The notes beneath the pieces were generated by a model. That model was not told the origin of the DNA and did not search any database. It saw only the letters and a list, made by a program, of their open reading frames with translations. The position numbers and the translations under genes were made by a program. A stretch of 64,000 nucleotides of DNA, taken from NCBI GenBank assembly GCA_031553755.1, contig JAVBKZ010000010.1, positions 1 to 64,000 of the forward strand. Reading direction: 5' to 3'. Shown here one piece after another: positions 8,781 through 17,088 of the stretch; position 1 is the stretch's first letter; every line of letters starts with the position of its first letter. This stretch comes from JAIRVZ01 sp031553755. GTDB lineage: Bacteria; Bacteroidota; Bacteroidia; Bacteroidales; Azobacteroidaceae.

Positions 8781-9476
8781 ATGTCTACAAAAGCAAATTC
8801 ATCTTCAGAGCATGACATGAGTAATGTGGGAGAAATCCTATCACAATCGGAAAAATTCATTGATAAATATCAAAAACAAATTATTTTTGGAGTAGCGGCC
8901 ATTGTTTTAGTTGTTCTTGGAATTTTAGCTGTTAAACATTTTTACCTGCTTCCCAAAGAAAAAGACGCGGAAGCCGCAATTTTTAAAGGGGAAACGTATT
9001 TTGCTAATGGTCAATGGGATTTGGCTTTGGATGGAGATAGTGTAGATTACATCGGTTTTAAAGCCATTATTGATGATTATGGTTTTACTTCAACTGCTAA
9101 TTTAGCTAATGCTTATGCCGGAATTTGTTACTATCAAAAAGGGAATCCGGAAGAAGCTCTTAATTATTTGAAAAAATTCAAAGCGGACGATAAGATGATT
9201 TCTCCCGCGATTATAGGTTTGATAGGAGACTGTTATGTGGATATGAATAAGGTAAAAGAAGGTATTGATTATTTCCAAAAAGCGGCATCGAAAGCTGATG
9301 ATAATATGTTAAGCCCAATTTATCTTAAGAAAGCAGGAATCGCTTATGAAAGTTTGAAAGAATATAACAAAGCGCTTGAGGCTTACAATTCCATTAAAAC
9401 AAAATATCCGGCTTCTCAAGAGGCTTCAGAAATAGACAAATATATTGACAGGGCGGAACTCCTGAATAAAAAATAA
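8781..9476 (+). CDS. Membrane-anchored tetratricopeptide repeat protein
   Basis: 231 residues. A polar N-terminus of about 30 residues precedes one transmembrane helix (about 34-54, IIFGVAAIVLVVLGILAV). The rest is periplasmic-type TPR sequence, with clear helical pairs around NAYAGICYYQKGNPEEALNY, AIIGLIGDCYVDMNKVKEG and KKAGIAYESLKEYNKALEAY. The topology resembles YfgM-like proteins, which assist envelope folding; the specific partner is unknown. It lies directly upstream of ribH, separated by a hairpin element. Confidence 0.85.
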   Translation: MSTKANSSSEHDMSNVGEILSQSEKFIDKYQKQIIFGVAAIVLVVLGILAVKHFYLLPKEKDAEAAIFKGETYFANGQWDLALDGDSVDYIGFKAIIDDYGFTSTANLANAYAGICYYQKGNPEEALNYLKKFKADDKMISPAIIGLIGDCYVDMNKVKEGIDYFQKAASKADDNMLSPIYLKKAGIAYESLKEYNKALEAYNSIKTKYPASQEASEIDKYIDRAELLNKK

Positions 9477-9495
9477 TAATTTTGTTTTCACTATA

Positions 9496-9537
9496 AGCCA
9501 CGGATTACGTAATTAATTATTCGCGTAATTCGTGGCT
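9496..9537 (+). repeat. Intergenic hairpin, 14-bp arms
   Basis: The arms 9496-9509 (AGCCACGGATTACG) and 9524-9537 (CGTAATTCGTGGCT) pair over 14 positions. The single non-Watson-Crick position is a G.U pair on the plus-strand RNA, so folding is best in the sense transcript of the flanking genes. There is no T run after it, so it is not a standard terminator. Related in style to the word-repeat hairpins. Confidence 0.65.
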
Positions 9538-9551
9538 GAACATTTTAAAAT

Positions 9552-10043
9552 ATGGCAACACAATATCAAAATTTGTCGGAATACGATTCGAATACAGTGC
9601 CCAATGCGTCTGAAATGACTTTTGGGATTGTTATTTCGGAATGGAATCACGAAATTACAGGAAAATTAAAAGATGGAGCTTATAACACGTTGATTCGTCA
9701 CGGTGCAAAACCTGAAAATATAACGATAGCTTATGTTCCCGGAAGTTTCGAATTGATTTATGGAGTGAAGAGAATGGCGAAAAGCATTCATCCGGACGCG
9801 ATTATCGGATTAGGTTGTGTAATCAGAGGAGAAACTCCACATTTTGATTATGTATGTTCCGGAGTTACTCAAGGTTTTGCCGAACTCAATAAAGAAGGAG
9901 ATATTCCGTTTATATTCGGATTGTTAACGAATGATACTATGCGGCAGTCGATTGATAGGGCAGGAGGGATTCATGGCAATAAAGGAGATGAATGTGCAAT
10001 TACTGCGATAAAAATGATAGATTTTTCTTGCAAGTTTAAATAA
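9552..10043 (+). CDS. ribH: 6,7-dimethyl-8-ribityllumazine synthase
   Basis: 163 residues. It catalyses the penultimate step of riboflavin synthesis, joining 5-amino-6-ribitylaminouracil with dihydroxybutanone phosphate. Diagnostic segments are GIVISEWNHEIT, VPGSFELIYGVKRMA, GCVIRGETPHFDYVC with the catalytic His, and FGLLTNDTMRQSIDRAGG. Full length. No other riboflavin genes or FMN riboswitch are visible nearby. tRNA-Tyr follows 34 bp downstream. Confidence 0.95.
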   Translation: MATQYQNLSEYDSNTVPNASEMTFGIVISEWNHEITGKLKDGAYNTLIRHGAKPENITIAYVPGSFELIYGVKRMAKSIHPDAIIGLGCVIRGETPHFDYVCSGVTQGFAELNKEGDIPFIFGLLTNDTMRQSIDRAGGIHGNKGDECAITAIKMIDFSCKFK

Positions 10044-10077
10044 CTTGTCGTATCTTTGTGCCGCTTTAGAGAAAGTA

Positions 10078-10160
10078 GGGCAGTTACCAGAGTGGCCAAA
10101 TGGGGCTGACTGTAACTCAGCTGACGTACGTCTTCGGTGGTTCGAATCCATCACTGCCCA
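10078..10160 (+). tRNA. tRNA-Tyr (GTA)
   Basis: Acceptor arms GGGCAGT (10078-10084) and ACTGCCC (10153-10159) pair, with discriminator A at 10160. The anticodon loop reads CTGTAAC with anticodon GTA. The long variable arm and the T arm containing GGTTCGAATCC fit a class II bacterial tRNA-Tyr. CCA is not encoded. Confidence 0.96.
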
Positions 10161-10167
10161 CGAAATA

Positions 10168-10236
10168 GTTGAAAATGGAAAATGGAAAGTTGAAAATATT
10201 AAAATCACTTTCAATTTTCAACTCTCAACTTTTGAT
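10168..10236 (+). repeat. Word-repeat hairpin with GTTGAAA / ATGGAAA heptamers
   Basis: The left arm from 10168 consists of heptamers GTTGAAA, ATGGAAA, ATGGAAA, GTTGAAA. The right arm (10208-10236) is the approximate complement (TTTCAATTTTCAACTCTCAA). It lies between two tRNA genes and could be a processing site in a shared precursor; that role is an inference. Confidence 0.6.
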
Positions 10237-10242
10237 TAAATT

Positions 10243-10315
10243 GCGGAAGTAGCTCAGTCGATAGAGCATTAGCCTTCCAAGCTGAGGGTCGCGGGTTTGA
10301 GCCCCGTCTTCCGCT
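10243..10315 (+). tRNA. tRNA-Gly (TCC)
   Basis: 73 nt. Acceptor arms GCGGAAG and CTTCCGC pair, discriminator T at 10315. The anticodon stem-loop has anticodon TCC (GCCTTCCAAGC), and the D arm (AGCTCAGTCGATAGAGC) and T arm (CGGGTTTGAGCCCCG) are standard. CCA is not encoded. Confidence 0.96.
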
Positions 10316-10323
10316 CTCAAGAG

Positions 10324-10355
10324 ACCGTTTCATTTTATATGGGGCGGTTTTTTTT
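10324..10355 (+). terminator. Rho-independent terminator after tRNA-Gly
   Basis: The stem ACCGTTTC (10324-10331) pairs with GGGGCGGT (10341-10348), with several G.U pairs, and is followed by eight T's. Confidence 0.75.
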
Positions 10356-10393
10356 ATTTTTCGAAAATACAATTGATTTATTATGAATTTGAT

Positions 10394-11341
10394 ATGAAAA
10401 ATATCCAAAGAGAAGACATTCATATTATAGGCCGATACAGTAATCTGACAGAGCAAGATATAGATAAAATTCTGAAAGAAAATGTCTATAACAACAGAGA
10501 AGGATGGTTGAAATTTCTTAAATTGTTTTTTATTGCGCTTGGGATTGGTTTTTCTGTATCAGGAATCGTTTTCTTTTTTGCCTACAATTGGGCCGATTTG
10601 CATAAATTCGCAAAAATAGGCCTGACAGAAGGTTTGATTATCGCGACAACATGTTTCGCGTTGTTTCTTAATGTCAATACCAGTCTCAAAAATATCATCC
10701 TGACAGGAGCGGCTGTTTTGGTGGGAGTTTTGTTTGCTGTATTCGGACAGATTTACCAGACAGGGGCGAATGCTTACGATTTCTTTTTAGCATGGACTAT
10801 CTTTGTAACGTTATGGGTAGTTGTTTCAAATTTTGCGCCTTTGTGGCTACTGTACCTTGTTTTAATCAACACGACATTTATTTTATATACACAACAAGTC
10901 GTGGGAGATTGGTCGACGTCTTTTGTTTTTACGATTCTGTCAATATTTAATACTGCCGCGCTTATTACCTCTATTTTATTTGCCCGATACAAAAAAATAA
11001 ATATACCGAATTGGTTTTCAAATGTAGTAGCCTTGTTTTCCATCAGTTGCGCGACTATTGGAATTGTCGTCGGGATTTTTGATCAAATTGATTTTCCGGT
11101 ACTGTTTTTAATTATGTTATTATTTTTTGCACTGGGAATTTGGTATGGATTGACCGCGAAAAGCGTATTTTATATAGCACTCATTCCTTTCTGCCTCATT
11201 ATTATTGTCTCTGCTTTGATGATCAGACATACAACAGAAATAATAACGTTTCTTCTAATCAGTTTATTTGTTATTATCAGTGTTACCGGACTTATTATAG
11301 GGTTGATTAACATTCAAAAAAAATGGAAAAATGAAGAATAA
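10394..11341 (+). CDS. DUF2157 multi-pass membrane protein
   Basis: About 315 residues from the ATG at 10394; the frame is open a little upstream through a TTG. A soluble N-terminal segment of 30-40 residues is followed by about nine hydrophobic helices, including the DUF2157-typical FFFAYNWADLHKFAKIGL and AAVLVGVLFAVFGQIYQTGANAYD. It overlaps the DUF4401 gene by 11 bp, and that gene overlaps the GDYXXLXY gene by 4 bp, so the three are translationally coupled. This trio recurs in bacteria, but its biochemical role is not known to me. Confidence 0.8.
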   Translation: MKNIQREDIHIIGRYSNLTEQDIDKILKENVYNNREGWLKFLKLFFIALGIGFSVSGIVFFFAYNWADLHKFAKIGLTEGLIIATTCFALFLNVNTSLKNIILTGAAVLVGVLFAVFGQIYQTGANAYDFFLAWTIFVTLWVVVSNFAPLWLLYLVLINTTFILYTQQVVGDWSTSFVFTILSIFNTAALITSILFARYKKINIPNWFSNVVALFSISCATIGIVVGIFDQIDFPVLFLIMLLFFALGIWYGLTAKSVFYIALIPFCLIIIVSALMIRHTTEIITFLLISLFVIISVTGLIIGLINIQKKWKNEE

Positions 11342-12383
11342 AGAGGAAATAAAAGAGATGCTGGAATTTTTACAAGCAAGAGAAGATAAAGAATTTCAGT
11401 TTGATGAAGAGGCTATTATTTCAGTTTGTCAGGAAAATGACAATAATCAGTCATTGGCAATAAAAATATTGTCCGTTTTTGGAGGAGTTTTGGCATGCCT
11501 TTTCTTTTTGGGTTTCTTTTTTATTGGAGGATTATATGACTCGGATTTTGGAATGTTGATTTTAGGAATGCTTTGTATAGCGGGAGCCATTTGGATCAAT
11601 AAAAATTATGATAAAATAATCATCGATACTATAAGTGTTTCGTTATTTTTGATTGGTTTTACGCTTCTTGCTTTTGGTTTTGACAAGATAAAAATATCAG
11701 AAAATATAATTTGTATTGTTTTTATTCTCATAGCGTTTCTTTCCTTAAAAATAACTCAAAATTACATCATTTCCTTTATCTCTGTCTTGATAGTGAACGG
11801 AAGCATTTTGGCTTTAATAATAATGAACAACGCCTATGAATTGCTTCATATTTATGTTTCTGTATTTGTGCTGATTATAACTTATTTTTTTCAGAAAGAA
11901 GCAAAAATAATTACAAGAAGTGAAATTTTATCAAAACTATACAATCCGGTACGCGTAGGATTCATTTTTTCGTTTTTAGCCGGATTAATACTGGTTGTAA
12001 TCGAGAAAACGTCAAGTTATGTATGGTTATCTTCTATCATCATTATATCGGCGATAATATATTTTATGTTCAACCTTTTTGAGATTTTGAACATTACCTC
12101 AAAAAGAAATAAAATGGTATTTTGTATTCTATGTACCCTGCTGTTGTTACCCACAATATTTTCTCCTGGCATATCAGGATGTATTCTTATCATTTTTTTG
12201 AGTTTTTGGGTTAATTACAAAACCGGTTTGGTTATAGGGATTGTCGCTTTTATCTATTTTATTTCTCAATATTATTACGACCTTCATTTTACTTTACTGA
12301 TAAAATCCATGCTTTTATTTTTTTCCGGTATTTTCTTTATTAGCCTTTATCTGTTTATTCATAAAAAAATAGCATCAAAATGA
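11331..12383 (+). CDS. DUF4401-type multi-pass membrane protein
   Basis: 350 residues. A charged N-terminus (KEEIKEMLEFLQAREDKEF) is followed by roughly ten transmembrane helices. The position between DUF2157 and GDYXXLXY proteins and the overall pattern indicate DUF4401. It probably forms a membrane complex with its neighbours, judging from the coupled overlaps. Function unknown. Confidence 0.7.
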   Translation: MKNKEEIKEMLEFLQAREDKEFQFDEEAIISVCQENDNNQSLAIKILSVFGGVLACLFFLGFFFIGGLYDSDFGMLILGMLCIAGAIWINKNYDKIIIDTISVSLFLIGFTLLAFGFDKIKISENIICIVFILIAFLSLKITQNYIISFISVLIVNGSILALIIMNNAYELLHIYVSVFVLIITYFFQKEAKIITRSEILSKLYNPVRVGFIFSFLAGLILVVIEKTSSYVWLSSIIIISAIIYFMFNLFEILNITSKRNKMVFCILCTLLLLPTIFSPGISGCILIIFLSFWVNYKTGLVIGIVAFIYFISQYYYDLHFTLLIKSMLLFFSGIFFISLYLFIHKKIASK

Positions 12384-12868
12384 AAACATATAAATGGATT
12401 ATTATACTATTGAATCTTATTTTATTATTGATGTATTTTAATTATTCGTTAATAAAGAAAGAAAAATTATTAAAAGAAGGACAATTGATTTTATTAGAGC
12501 TTGCTCCGGTTGATCCACGTTCTTTGATGCAAGGCGATTATATGTCTTTGCGTTATAAAATTTCGGAAATAAATCTTCAGGAAGATATTTCCCGGAGAGG
12601 GTATTGTGTAGTTAAGATTGATAGTAATAACCTCGCAAAAAAAATCAGATTTCAAAAAGACTTAACACCGTTAAACGAAGGGGAATATCTCATCGAATAC
12701 AAGTCATCAAATAAATGGAATATCAGTATTGGGGCTGAATCTTTCTTTTTTCAGGAAGGCAAAGCCGATTTGTATGAAAAGGCTAAGTATGGAGGTGTAA
12801 AAATAGATAAGAATGGCAACAGTCTGCTTATCGGACTTTATGATGAATATTTCAATAATATAAAATAG
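12380..12868 (+). CDS. GDYXXLXY domain protein
   Basis: 162 residues. One N-terminal membrane anchor (about 4-24) is followed by an extracytoplasmic domain with the eponymous motif GDYMSLRY and the preceding conserved VDPRSLMQ. The start overlaps the stop of the DUF4401 gene as ATGA. The family always travels with DUF2157/DUF4401 membrane proteins; its role is undefined. Confidence 0.85.
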   Translation: MKTYKWIIILLNLILLLMYFNYSLIKKEKLLKEGQLILLELAPVDPRSLMQGDYMSLRYKISEINLQEDISRRGYCVVKIDSNNLAKKIRFQKDLTPLNEGEYLIEYKSSNKWNISIGAESFFFQEGKADLYEKAKYGGVKIDKNGNSLLIGLYDEYFNNIK

Positions 12869-12935
12869 GGAAAAGAAAAATAATTCTTATTTTTGTAATC
12901 GTCATTAAGATAATGGACATTAAATTAATTGAATT

Positions 12936-13073
12936 ATGATATTCTATGATAGGAAAAAGGAGTTAGAAATACTTGATCGCAACTTATCGCAATCAAAAAA
13001 GAGTTAGTGCTTTACGGTAATGATTGGCCGACGGCGTGTTGGCAAAACTTCTCTTCTACTAGAAAGATGACTT
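12936..13073 (+). pseudogene. Remnant of a Walker-A ATPase (archaeal-ATPase/DUF234 type)
   Basis: Read from the ATG at 12936 the sequence gives IFYDRKKELEILDRN, then a stop, then MIGRRRVGKTSLLLE and another stop, all in one frame. The first part is the usual start of ATP-binding proteins of this family and the second is their Walker A motif. Only about 45 codons remain of a gene normally ten times longer. The intervening region carries deletions. Confidence 0.7.
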
Positions 13074-13104
13074 CGAATGGTTAAAAGATTAACTTAAAAT
13101 TTCA

Positions 13105-13647
13105 ATGCGAAAAATTTTAGAAGATAAGGATTTAGGAAAAATCGTATTGAAAAAATATATAAAGTCACGCCATTATACGATTCGAATCCGGTCGGGAAAG
13201 ATAACGGTTTCCCTTCCTTTTTCCGGAACTTACCAAAAAGCGATGGAATTGGTAGAGCAGCACCGGCATGTTTTACTTACAAAAATCGAGGAAACGGATC
13301 TTATACCTGAAATTTCAGGAGTGGAACTGAACGCGATGAAGAAACAAGCTCTTTCATATCTACCCGCGCGATTAAAAGAATTGGCCGCTTTACATAATTT
13401 CAACTATAATTCGGTCAGGATTTCCAGAAGCAAATCTCGATGGGGTTCTTGTTCTTCAAAAAAGACTATAAGTTTGTCGCTTTTTCTGATGAAACTACCG
13501 GATCATCTGATAGATTATGTTTTGTTGCATGAATTGTGTCACACGATAGAAATGAATCATGGCGTGAAGTTTTGGACATTACTGGATGCGCTGTGCGAAG
13601 GAAAATCGAAACAATTCCGTAAAGAACTTAAGAGTTTTGCTATATAA
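13105..13647 (+). CDS. YgjP-like metallopeptidase domain protein
   Basis: 180 residues, shorter than the usual 230-250. It has the zinc motif HELCH (His142, Glu143, His146) followed by MNHGVKFW, and the upstream signature SRSKSRWGSCSSKKTI. YgjP/DUF45 proteins are predicted zinc-dependent hydrolases, sometimes linked to restriction systems. Here the neighbour upstream is only an ATPase remnant. A strong hairpin terminator follows. Confidence 0.85.
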   Translation: MRKILEDKDLGKIVLKKYIKSRHYTIRIRSGKITVSLPFSGTYQKAMELVEQHRHVLLTKIEETDLIPEISGVELNAMKKQALSYLPARLKELAALHNFNYNSVRISRSKSRWGSCSSKKTISLSLFLMKLPDHLIDYVLLHELCHTIEMNHGVKFWTLLDALCEGKSKQFRKELKSFAI

Positions 13648-13650
13648 AAA

Positions 13651-13690
13651 ATGCGGGAGTATCTACGGTTTAACCCGTAATATCCCGCAT
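13651..13690. terminator. Bidirectional hairpin terminator
   Basis: ATGCGGGA (13651-13658) pairs with TCCCGCAT (13683-13690), and an inner ACGG/CCGT stem extends the fold. A/T-rich flanks on both sides suit termination of both the YgjP-like gene and the convergent Spy-like gene. Confidence 0.7.
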
Positions 13691-13749
13691 TTCCGCATTT
13701 AATTGCGTTTTCCATCAGCTTGTTGTAACCTATTAATCCCTTTTTGCCT

Positions 13750-14202
13750 TTATTTTTGAAACATTTCTTTTGCGAAACGCTGTTCTGCTCTTTGATATTT
13801 CAGAACTTTTTCAGCTGATAGAATTTTTCTAAATTTCTTAACGTACTCTTTATCTAATTCAATTTCTTTTATTTTGCAATCTAAGTTGGAGTATATCAAA
13901 CGGTCATATTCAGAGTCTGATATTGTTTTTCCTTCTTTTTGCAAGTCTCTTACTTTTTTCATTTCTTCGCGGACTACACGGTTCAATTCGAATTTTTTCT
14001 CTTGTAATTCATTGCAAATCGGCCAAAAATCATCTGATTCTTCTTTTGTTAATCCTACTTCTTTCGAGATGTATGTTACCCGCTTAGCTTTGAATTCTTC
14101 CCAAAATTTACGTTTTTCTTCATCCGATTTTCTTTCCTGGCCAAACATCGCGGATGTAAATAAAGAGAAAAATACACACATCAAAAAAACTTTCTGATTC
14201 AT
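13750..14202 (-). CDS. Spy/CpxP-like periplasmic protein of an ECF operon
   Basis: 150 residues. A signal peptide (1-21, ending AMFGQ) precedes an almost entirely helical, strongly charged chain with a KEVGLTKEESDDFWPICNEL segment resembling the LTxxQ-type repeat of Spy/CpxP. It is last in an operon with an ECF sigma factor and a single-pass membrane protein. A periplasmic sensor or chaperone that feeds back on the sigma factor is a reasonable guess. No enzyme motif is seen. Confidence 0.65.
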   Translation of the reverse strand: MNQKVFLMCVFFSLFTSAMFGQERKSDEEKRKFWEEFKAKRVTYISKEVGLTKEESDDFWPICNELQEKKFELNRVVREEMKKVRDLQKEGKTISDSEYDRLIYSNLDCKIKEIELDKEYVKKFRKILSAEKVLKYQRAEQRFAKEMFQK

Positions 14203-14219
14203 TGCTATTACTTTTATTA

Positions 14220-14579
14220 TTACATTTCTTCTTGATAAAGCACTTGCCTATAAGAATGATCTGCTACCTGATCTTCATAGAAAGAATAAAATTCATCTAT
14301 TTGTGCAACAGGAATGTCATGTACATCTTCACTTAAAATGCCATTTTCCTTAGAATTGTTCACGAAAATGTTTACCATTAACATAATTCCTACAAACATG
14401 GCTGCCATATAAGCCCATGGTTTGAAACGATCCCATAAACTAATGATTTCAGGTTTCCGGTTTTCTTTTTCAGGAAGAGATGAAATCAAATTATCGGAAA
14501 AATTTTCAAAATATTTTTCAGGTACTTTGAAATGGTTTGTTTTTCCGAATTCATCTAAATTTTTATTCATTGTTCCCAT
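14220..14579 (-). CDS. Probable anti-sigma factor, single-pass membrane protein
   Basis: 119 residues. A cytoplasmic N-terminus (1-54) with FKVPEKYFENF precedes one transmembrane helix (about 55-73) and a short periplasmic tail. The arrangement sigma factor, small membrane protein, periplasmic protein is typical of Bacteroidetes ECF cassettes. Sequence alone does not prove anti-sigma activity. A start at the second Met (14570) is equally possible. Confidence 0.6.
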   Translation of the reverse strand: MGTMNKNLDEFGKTNHFKVPEKYFENFSDNLISSLPEKENRKPEIISLWDRFKPWAYMAAMFVGIMLMVNIFVNNSKENGILSEDVHDIPVAQIDEFYSFYEDQVADHSYRQVLYQEEM

Positions 14580-14626
14580 ATTTTTTTCTTCTTACGACCT
14601 CTTAGACAAATTAAATTAAAAAAGGT

Positions 14627-15187
14627 TTAATGTTCTTCCGATAAAAATGTTTCAATTTTTTTAGCGGCGTGGTGATATGATGCTTTGAGCGCGCCGACAG
14701 ATGTTCCAAGTACTTCCGACATTTCATCGTAAGGCATTTCATCGTAATATCTCATATTGAAAACCAAGCGTTGTTTTTCGGGCAAGGTTAAGATTGCTTT
14801 TTGTAATTTGAGTTGCGCTTCATCTCCATCGAAATAGTCATCGCCTTCTAATCTTCCGAGTAAGAAAGTGTCTGAGTCGTCGATAGAAATGTTGTTAAGC
14901 GAACGTTGTTTATTTAAAAATGTAATGCATTCATTGACGGCGATTTTATAAAGCCATGTAGATAACTTGGCTTCTCCCCTGAAATAATCAATATTTATCC
15001 AAGCTTTGATGAATGTGTTTTGAAGCAAATCATTGGCATCTTCATGCGATAAAACCATTTTGCGTATTTGCCAATAAAGTTTTTCCGTATAAAATGCAAC
15101 GATTTTTCCGAACGCTTTTTTTTGAGTCTCGGAATTTTCGGATTTTAATTTTAACAGTATTTCTTCTTCGTTATAAATTTCCATCAC
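14627..15187 (-). CDS. ECF RNA polymerase sigma factor
   Basis: 186 residues with sigma region 2 (DANDLLQNTFIKAWINIDYF, then STWLYKIAVNECITFL) and region 4 (LPEKQRLVFNMRYYDEMPYD and the HTH VLGTSVGALKASYHHAAKKI). It would redirect RNA polymerase in response to an envelope signal through the next two genes in the operon. The gaps between the three genes are about 20-50 bp. Confidence 0.92.
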   Translation of the reverse strand: MMEIYNEEEILLKLKSENSETQKKAFGKIVAFYTEKLYWQIRKMVLSHEDANDLLQNTFIKAWINIDYFRGEAKLSTWLYKIAVNECITFLNKQRSLNNISIDDSDTFLLGRLEGDDYFDGDEAQLKLQKAILTLPEKQRLVFNMRYYDEMPYDEMSEVLGTSVGALKASYHHAAKKIETFLSEEH

Positions 15188-15282
15188 TAAAGAGTGAGAA
15201 ATTGTGAATTGTGAGATTCGCTTTGCTCTCCATGAATTTTTTTCATTACTGTTAGATATAACTCAAAAAACGGGATAATATT

Positions 15283-15948
15283 TTAATTGTTGATAAATAT
15301 TTTTTTGAGAATATCTTCTGGATAATCGATAATTAGTTCTGCGCCTGCATTTTGCAATTCATTTTTTGTGCGAAAACCCCAAGTAACTCCAACAGGAAAC
15401 ATTCCTGCAGCGACGGCAGTTTTCATGTCGATGTTGGTATCTCCTACATATATAATTTTTTCGGGAGAAATGTTTATTTTTTGCGCGATGAAAAGAGCGG
15501 ATCCGGGGTCGGGTTTTCTCGGAAAAATGTCGGTTGCTCCTAAAATCAGTTCAAACTGCCAACGGGATAATAGTTTTCCCGCGATTTTTTTTGTCAATAT
15601 GTCGGATTTATTGGATAAGACCGACATTTTTATTTTTTTCTCAGTTAAATAGTTCAATAATTTATCAATTCCGGGATATAATTTTGTTTTTTCGGCGTAG
15701 GTTTTGCCATATTCTTCCATCATTACATCTAAACAAGTCAAAACATCTTCTTCGTTTTGATGTTCAACGGGAACGCACTGATAAACCAAATTTTTCAATC
15801 CTTTTCCTACGAAATATTTATAAGCTTCATAAGAGTGAATAGGATAATAGAAACGAAGTAAAGTCCTGTTCATCGCGTCGGCTATGTCTTCTAAAGAGTT
15901 GACTAAAGTTCCGTCTAAATCAAAAATGAAAGCTTGATAATTTCGCAT
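15283..15948 (-). CDS. HAD-family phosphatase, phosphoglycolate phosphatase-like
   Basis: 221 residues. HAD motif I is FDLDGTLVNS (nucleophile Asp10, Asp12), motif II lies at VLSNKSD, motif III is the lysine in PRKPDPG, and motif IV is VGDTNIDM. The cap insertion between motifs I and II is of the Gph/PGP type. The substrate is probably 2-phosphoglycolate or another small phosphoester. Confidence 0.85.
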   Translation of the reverse strand: MRNYQAFIFDLDGTLVNSLEDIADAMNRTLLRFYYPIHSYEAYKYFVGKGLKNLVYQCVPVEHQNEEDVLTCLDVMMEEYGKTYAEKTKLYPGIDKLLNYLTEKKIKMSVLSNKSDILTKKIAGKLLSRWQFELILGATDIFPRKPDPGSALFIAQKINISPEKIIYVGDTNIDMKTAVAAGMFPVGVTWGFRTKNELQNAGAELIIDYPEDILKKIFINN

Positions 15949-16086
15949 AATTTTATTTACTTCTATCTGTCGGAATAAAATAATCGATGATTTTTTTGTA
16001 ATTATCTTGAACAGAAAGACATGTGTCGATTAATTTATTTCTGGTTTATATGTTTTATCAAAGGTAGGAAATATTTTTGTGGATGC

Positions 16087-17088
16087 TCACGGATTATAGA
16101 TTTTAATAAGTTTTTCTATACTTTTAAAAACTATTTTTTCCGAAAATTCATTTTCCATGAAAATGTAATTATTTTTTTCTAAGCAATTGATTTGTGGATA
16201 TTTATTTTCTATTACAGGATTAATTCCATTTTTTCTCAACGCGTTGCCGATCCAAAAAGAAAGCGTGGCATCGCCCGATAAATAAACGTCGGAATTTGTT
16301 TGATGATTGATTTGTAAAATTCCGTTTTGTTTGTTAAAAATAATGTTTTCCCTATTAAAAAAATGAGAAAATATATCATCTAAAATCAGGTCTTCGGGAA
16401 TCCCTGAGACAAAAGGTCGATTTTTATCCATTAACCAAAAACGGTCGCCCATCCTGATAGCGGATTCGATGTCATGCGTAGAAAGTAATACGCTTTTATT
16501 TTCTTTTTTTGCCAGTTCTTTCAATAGATACATGATTTCGATGCGGCTGCTTGCATCTAAGAAAGCGGTAGGTTCATCCAACAGGATAACGGGACATTCT
16601 TGAGCCAACGTTTTCGCGATCATGGCTTTTTGCCGTTCGCCGTCGCTTAATTCAGATACATAAGAATCGGATTTATGCGCGATACCTGTTTTTTCCATCG
16701 AATTGTAGATGATTTCTTTGTCGGCGTTTTTTAATTTCCCGAAAAAACCTGTGTGAGGATGTCTGCCTAAAGATACCAAATCAAAAACACTGATTCCTCC
16801 GGCATATACTTTGTCTGTAAGAACTAATCCGATTATCAACGAACGTTCTGATTCGGAATAACTCCCGACCGGTTTGTTTTTATACAAAATTTCGCCTTTC
16901 AATGCAGGTTGAAATCCGGCGATCGTGCGCAATAAAGTTGATTTTCCGGTGCCATTCGAACCGATCAAACAAGTTACTTCTCCCGCATATAGTTGTTGGC
17001 TGATATTTTCTTTTACCAGTTTTTTCCGTTGATTTTTGAGGATATAACCAATGCTTAAATTTTGTATGTTTAATTCGGATGTTTTCAA
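16087..17088 (-). CDS. ABC transporter ATP-binding protein, FecE/BtuD type, with C-terminal extension
   Basis: 333 residues from a TTG at 17088. This start was chosen because TTGA there overlaps the stop of the permease gene, while upstream in-frame sequence lies inside the permease and shows no similarity. Walker A is GSNGTGKST, the signature is LSDGERQK, and Walker B is VILLDEPTAFLD. It energises import of a metal chelate or corrinoid. About 90 residues after the ATPase core form an extra domain of unknown role. No substrate-binding protein or TonB receptor is adjacent. Confidence 0.85.
   Translation of the reverse strand: MKTSELNIQNLSIGYILKNQRKKLVKENISQQLYAGEVTCLIGSNGTGKSTLLRTIAGFQPALKGEILYKNKPVGSYSESERSLIIGLVLTDKVYAGGISVFDLVSLGRHPHTGFFGKLKNADKEIIYNSMEKTGIAHKSDSYVSELSDGERQKAMIAKTLAQECPVILLDEPTAFLDASSRIEIMYLLKELAKKENKSVLLSTHDIESAIRMGDRFWLMDKNRPFVSGIPEDLILDDIFSHFFNRENIIFNKQNGILQINHQTNSDVYLSGDATLSFWIGNALRKNGINPVIENKYPQINCLEKNNYIFMENEFSEKIVFKSIEKLIKIYNP

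Noticed and set aside
9924..10456. Several ORFs of 64-96 codons around the two tRNA genes
   Set aside because: They run through tRNA-Tyr, tRNA-Gly and the hairpin between them; none resembles a protein family.
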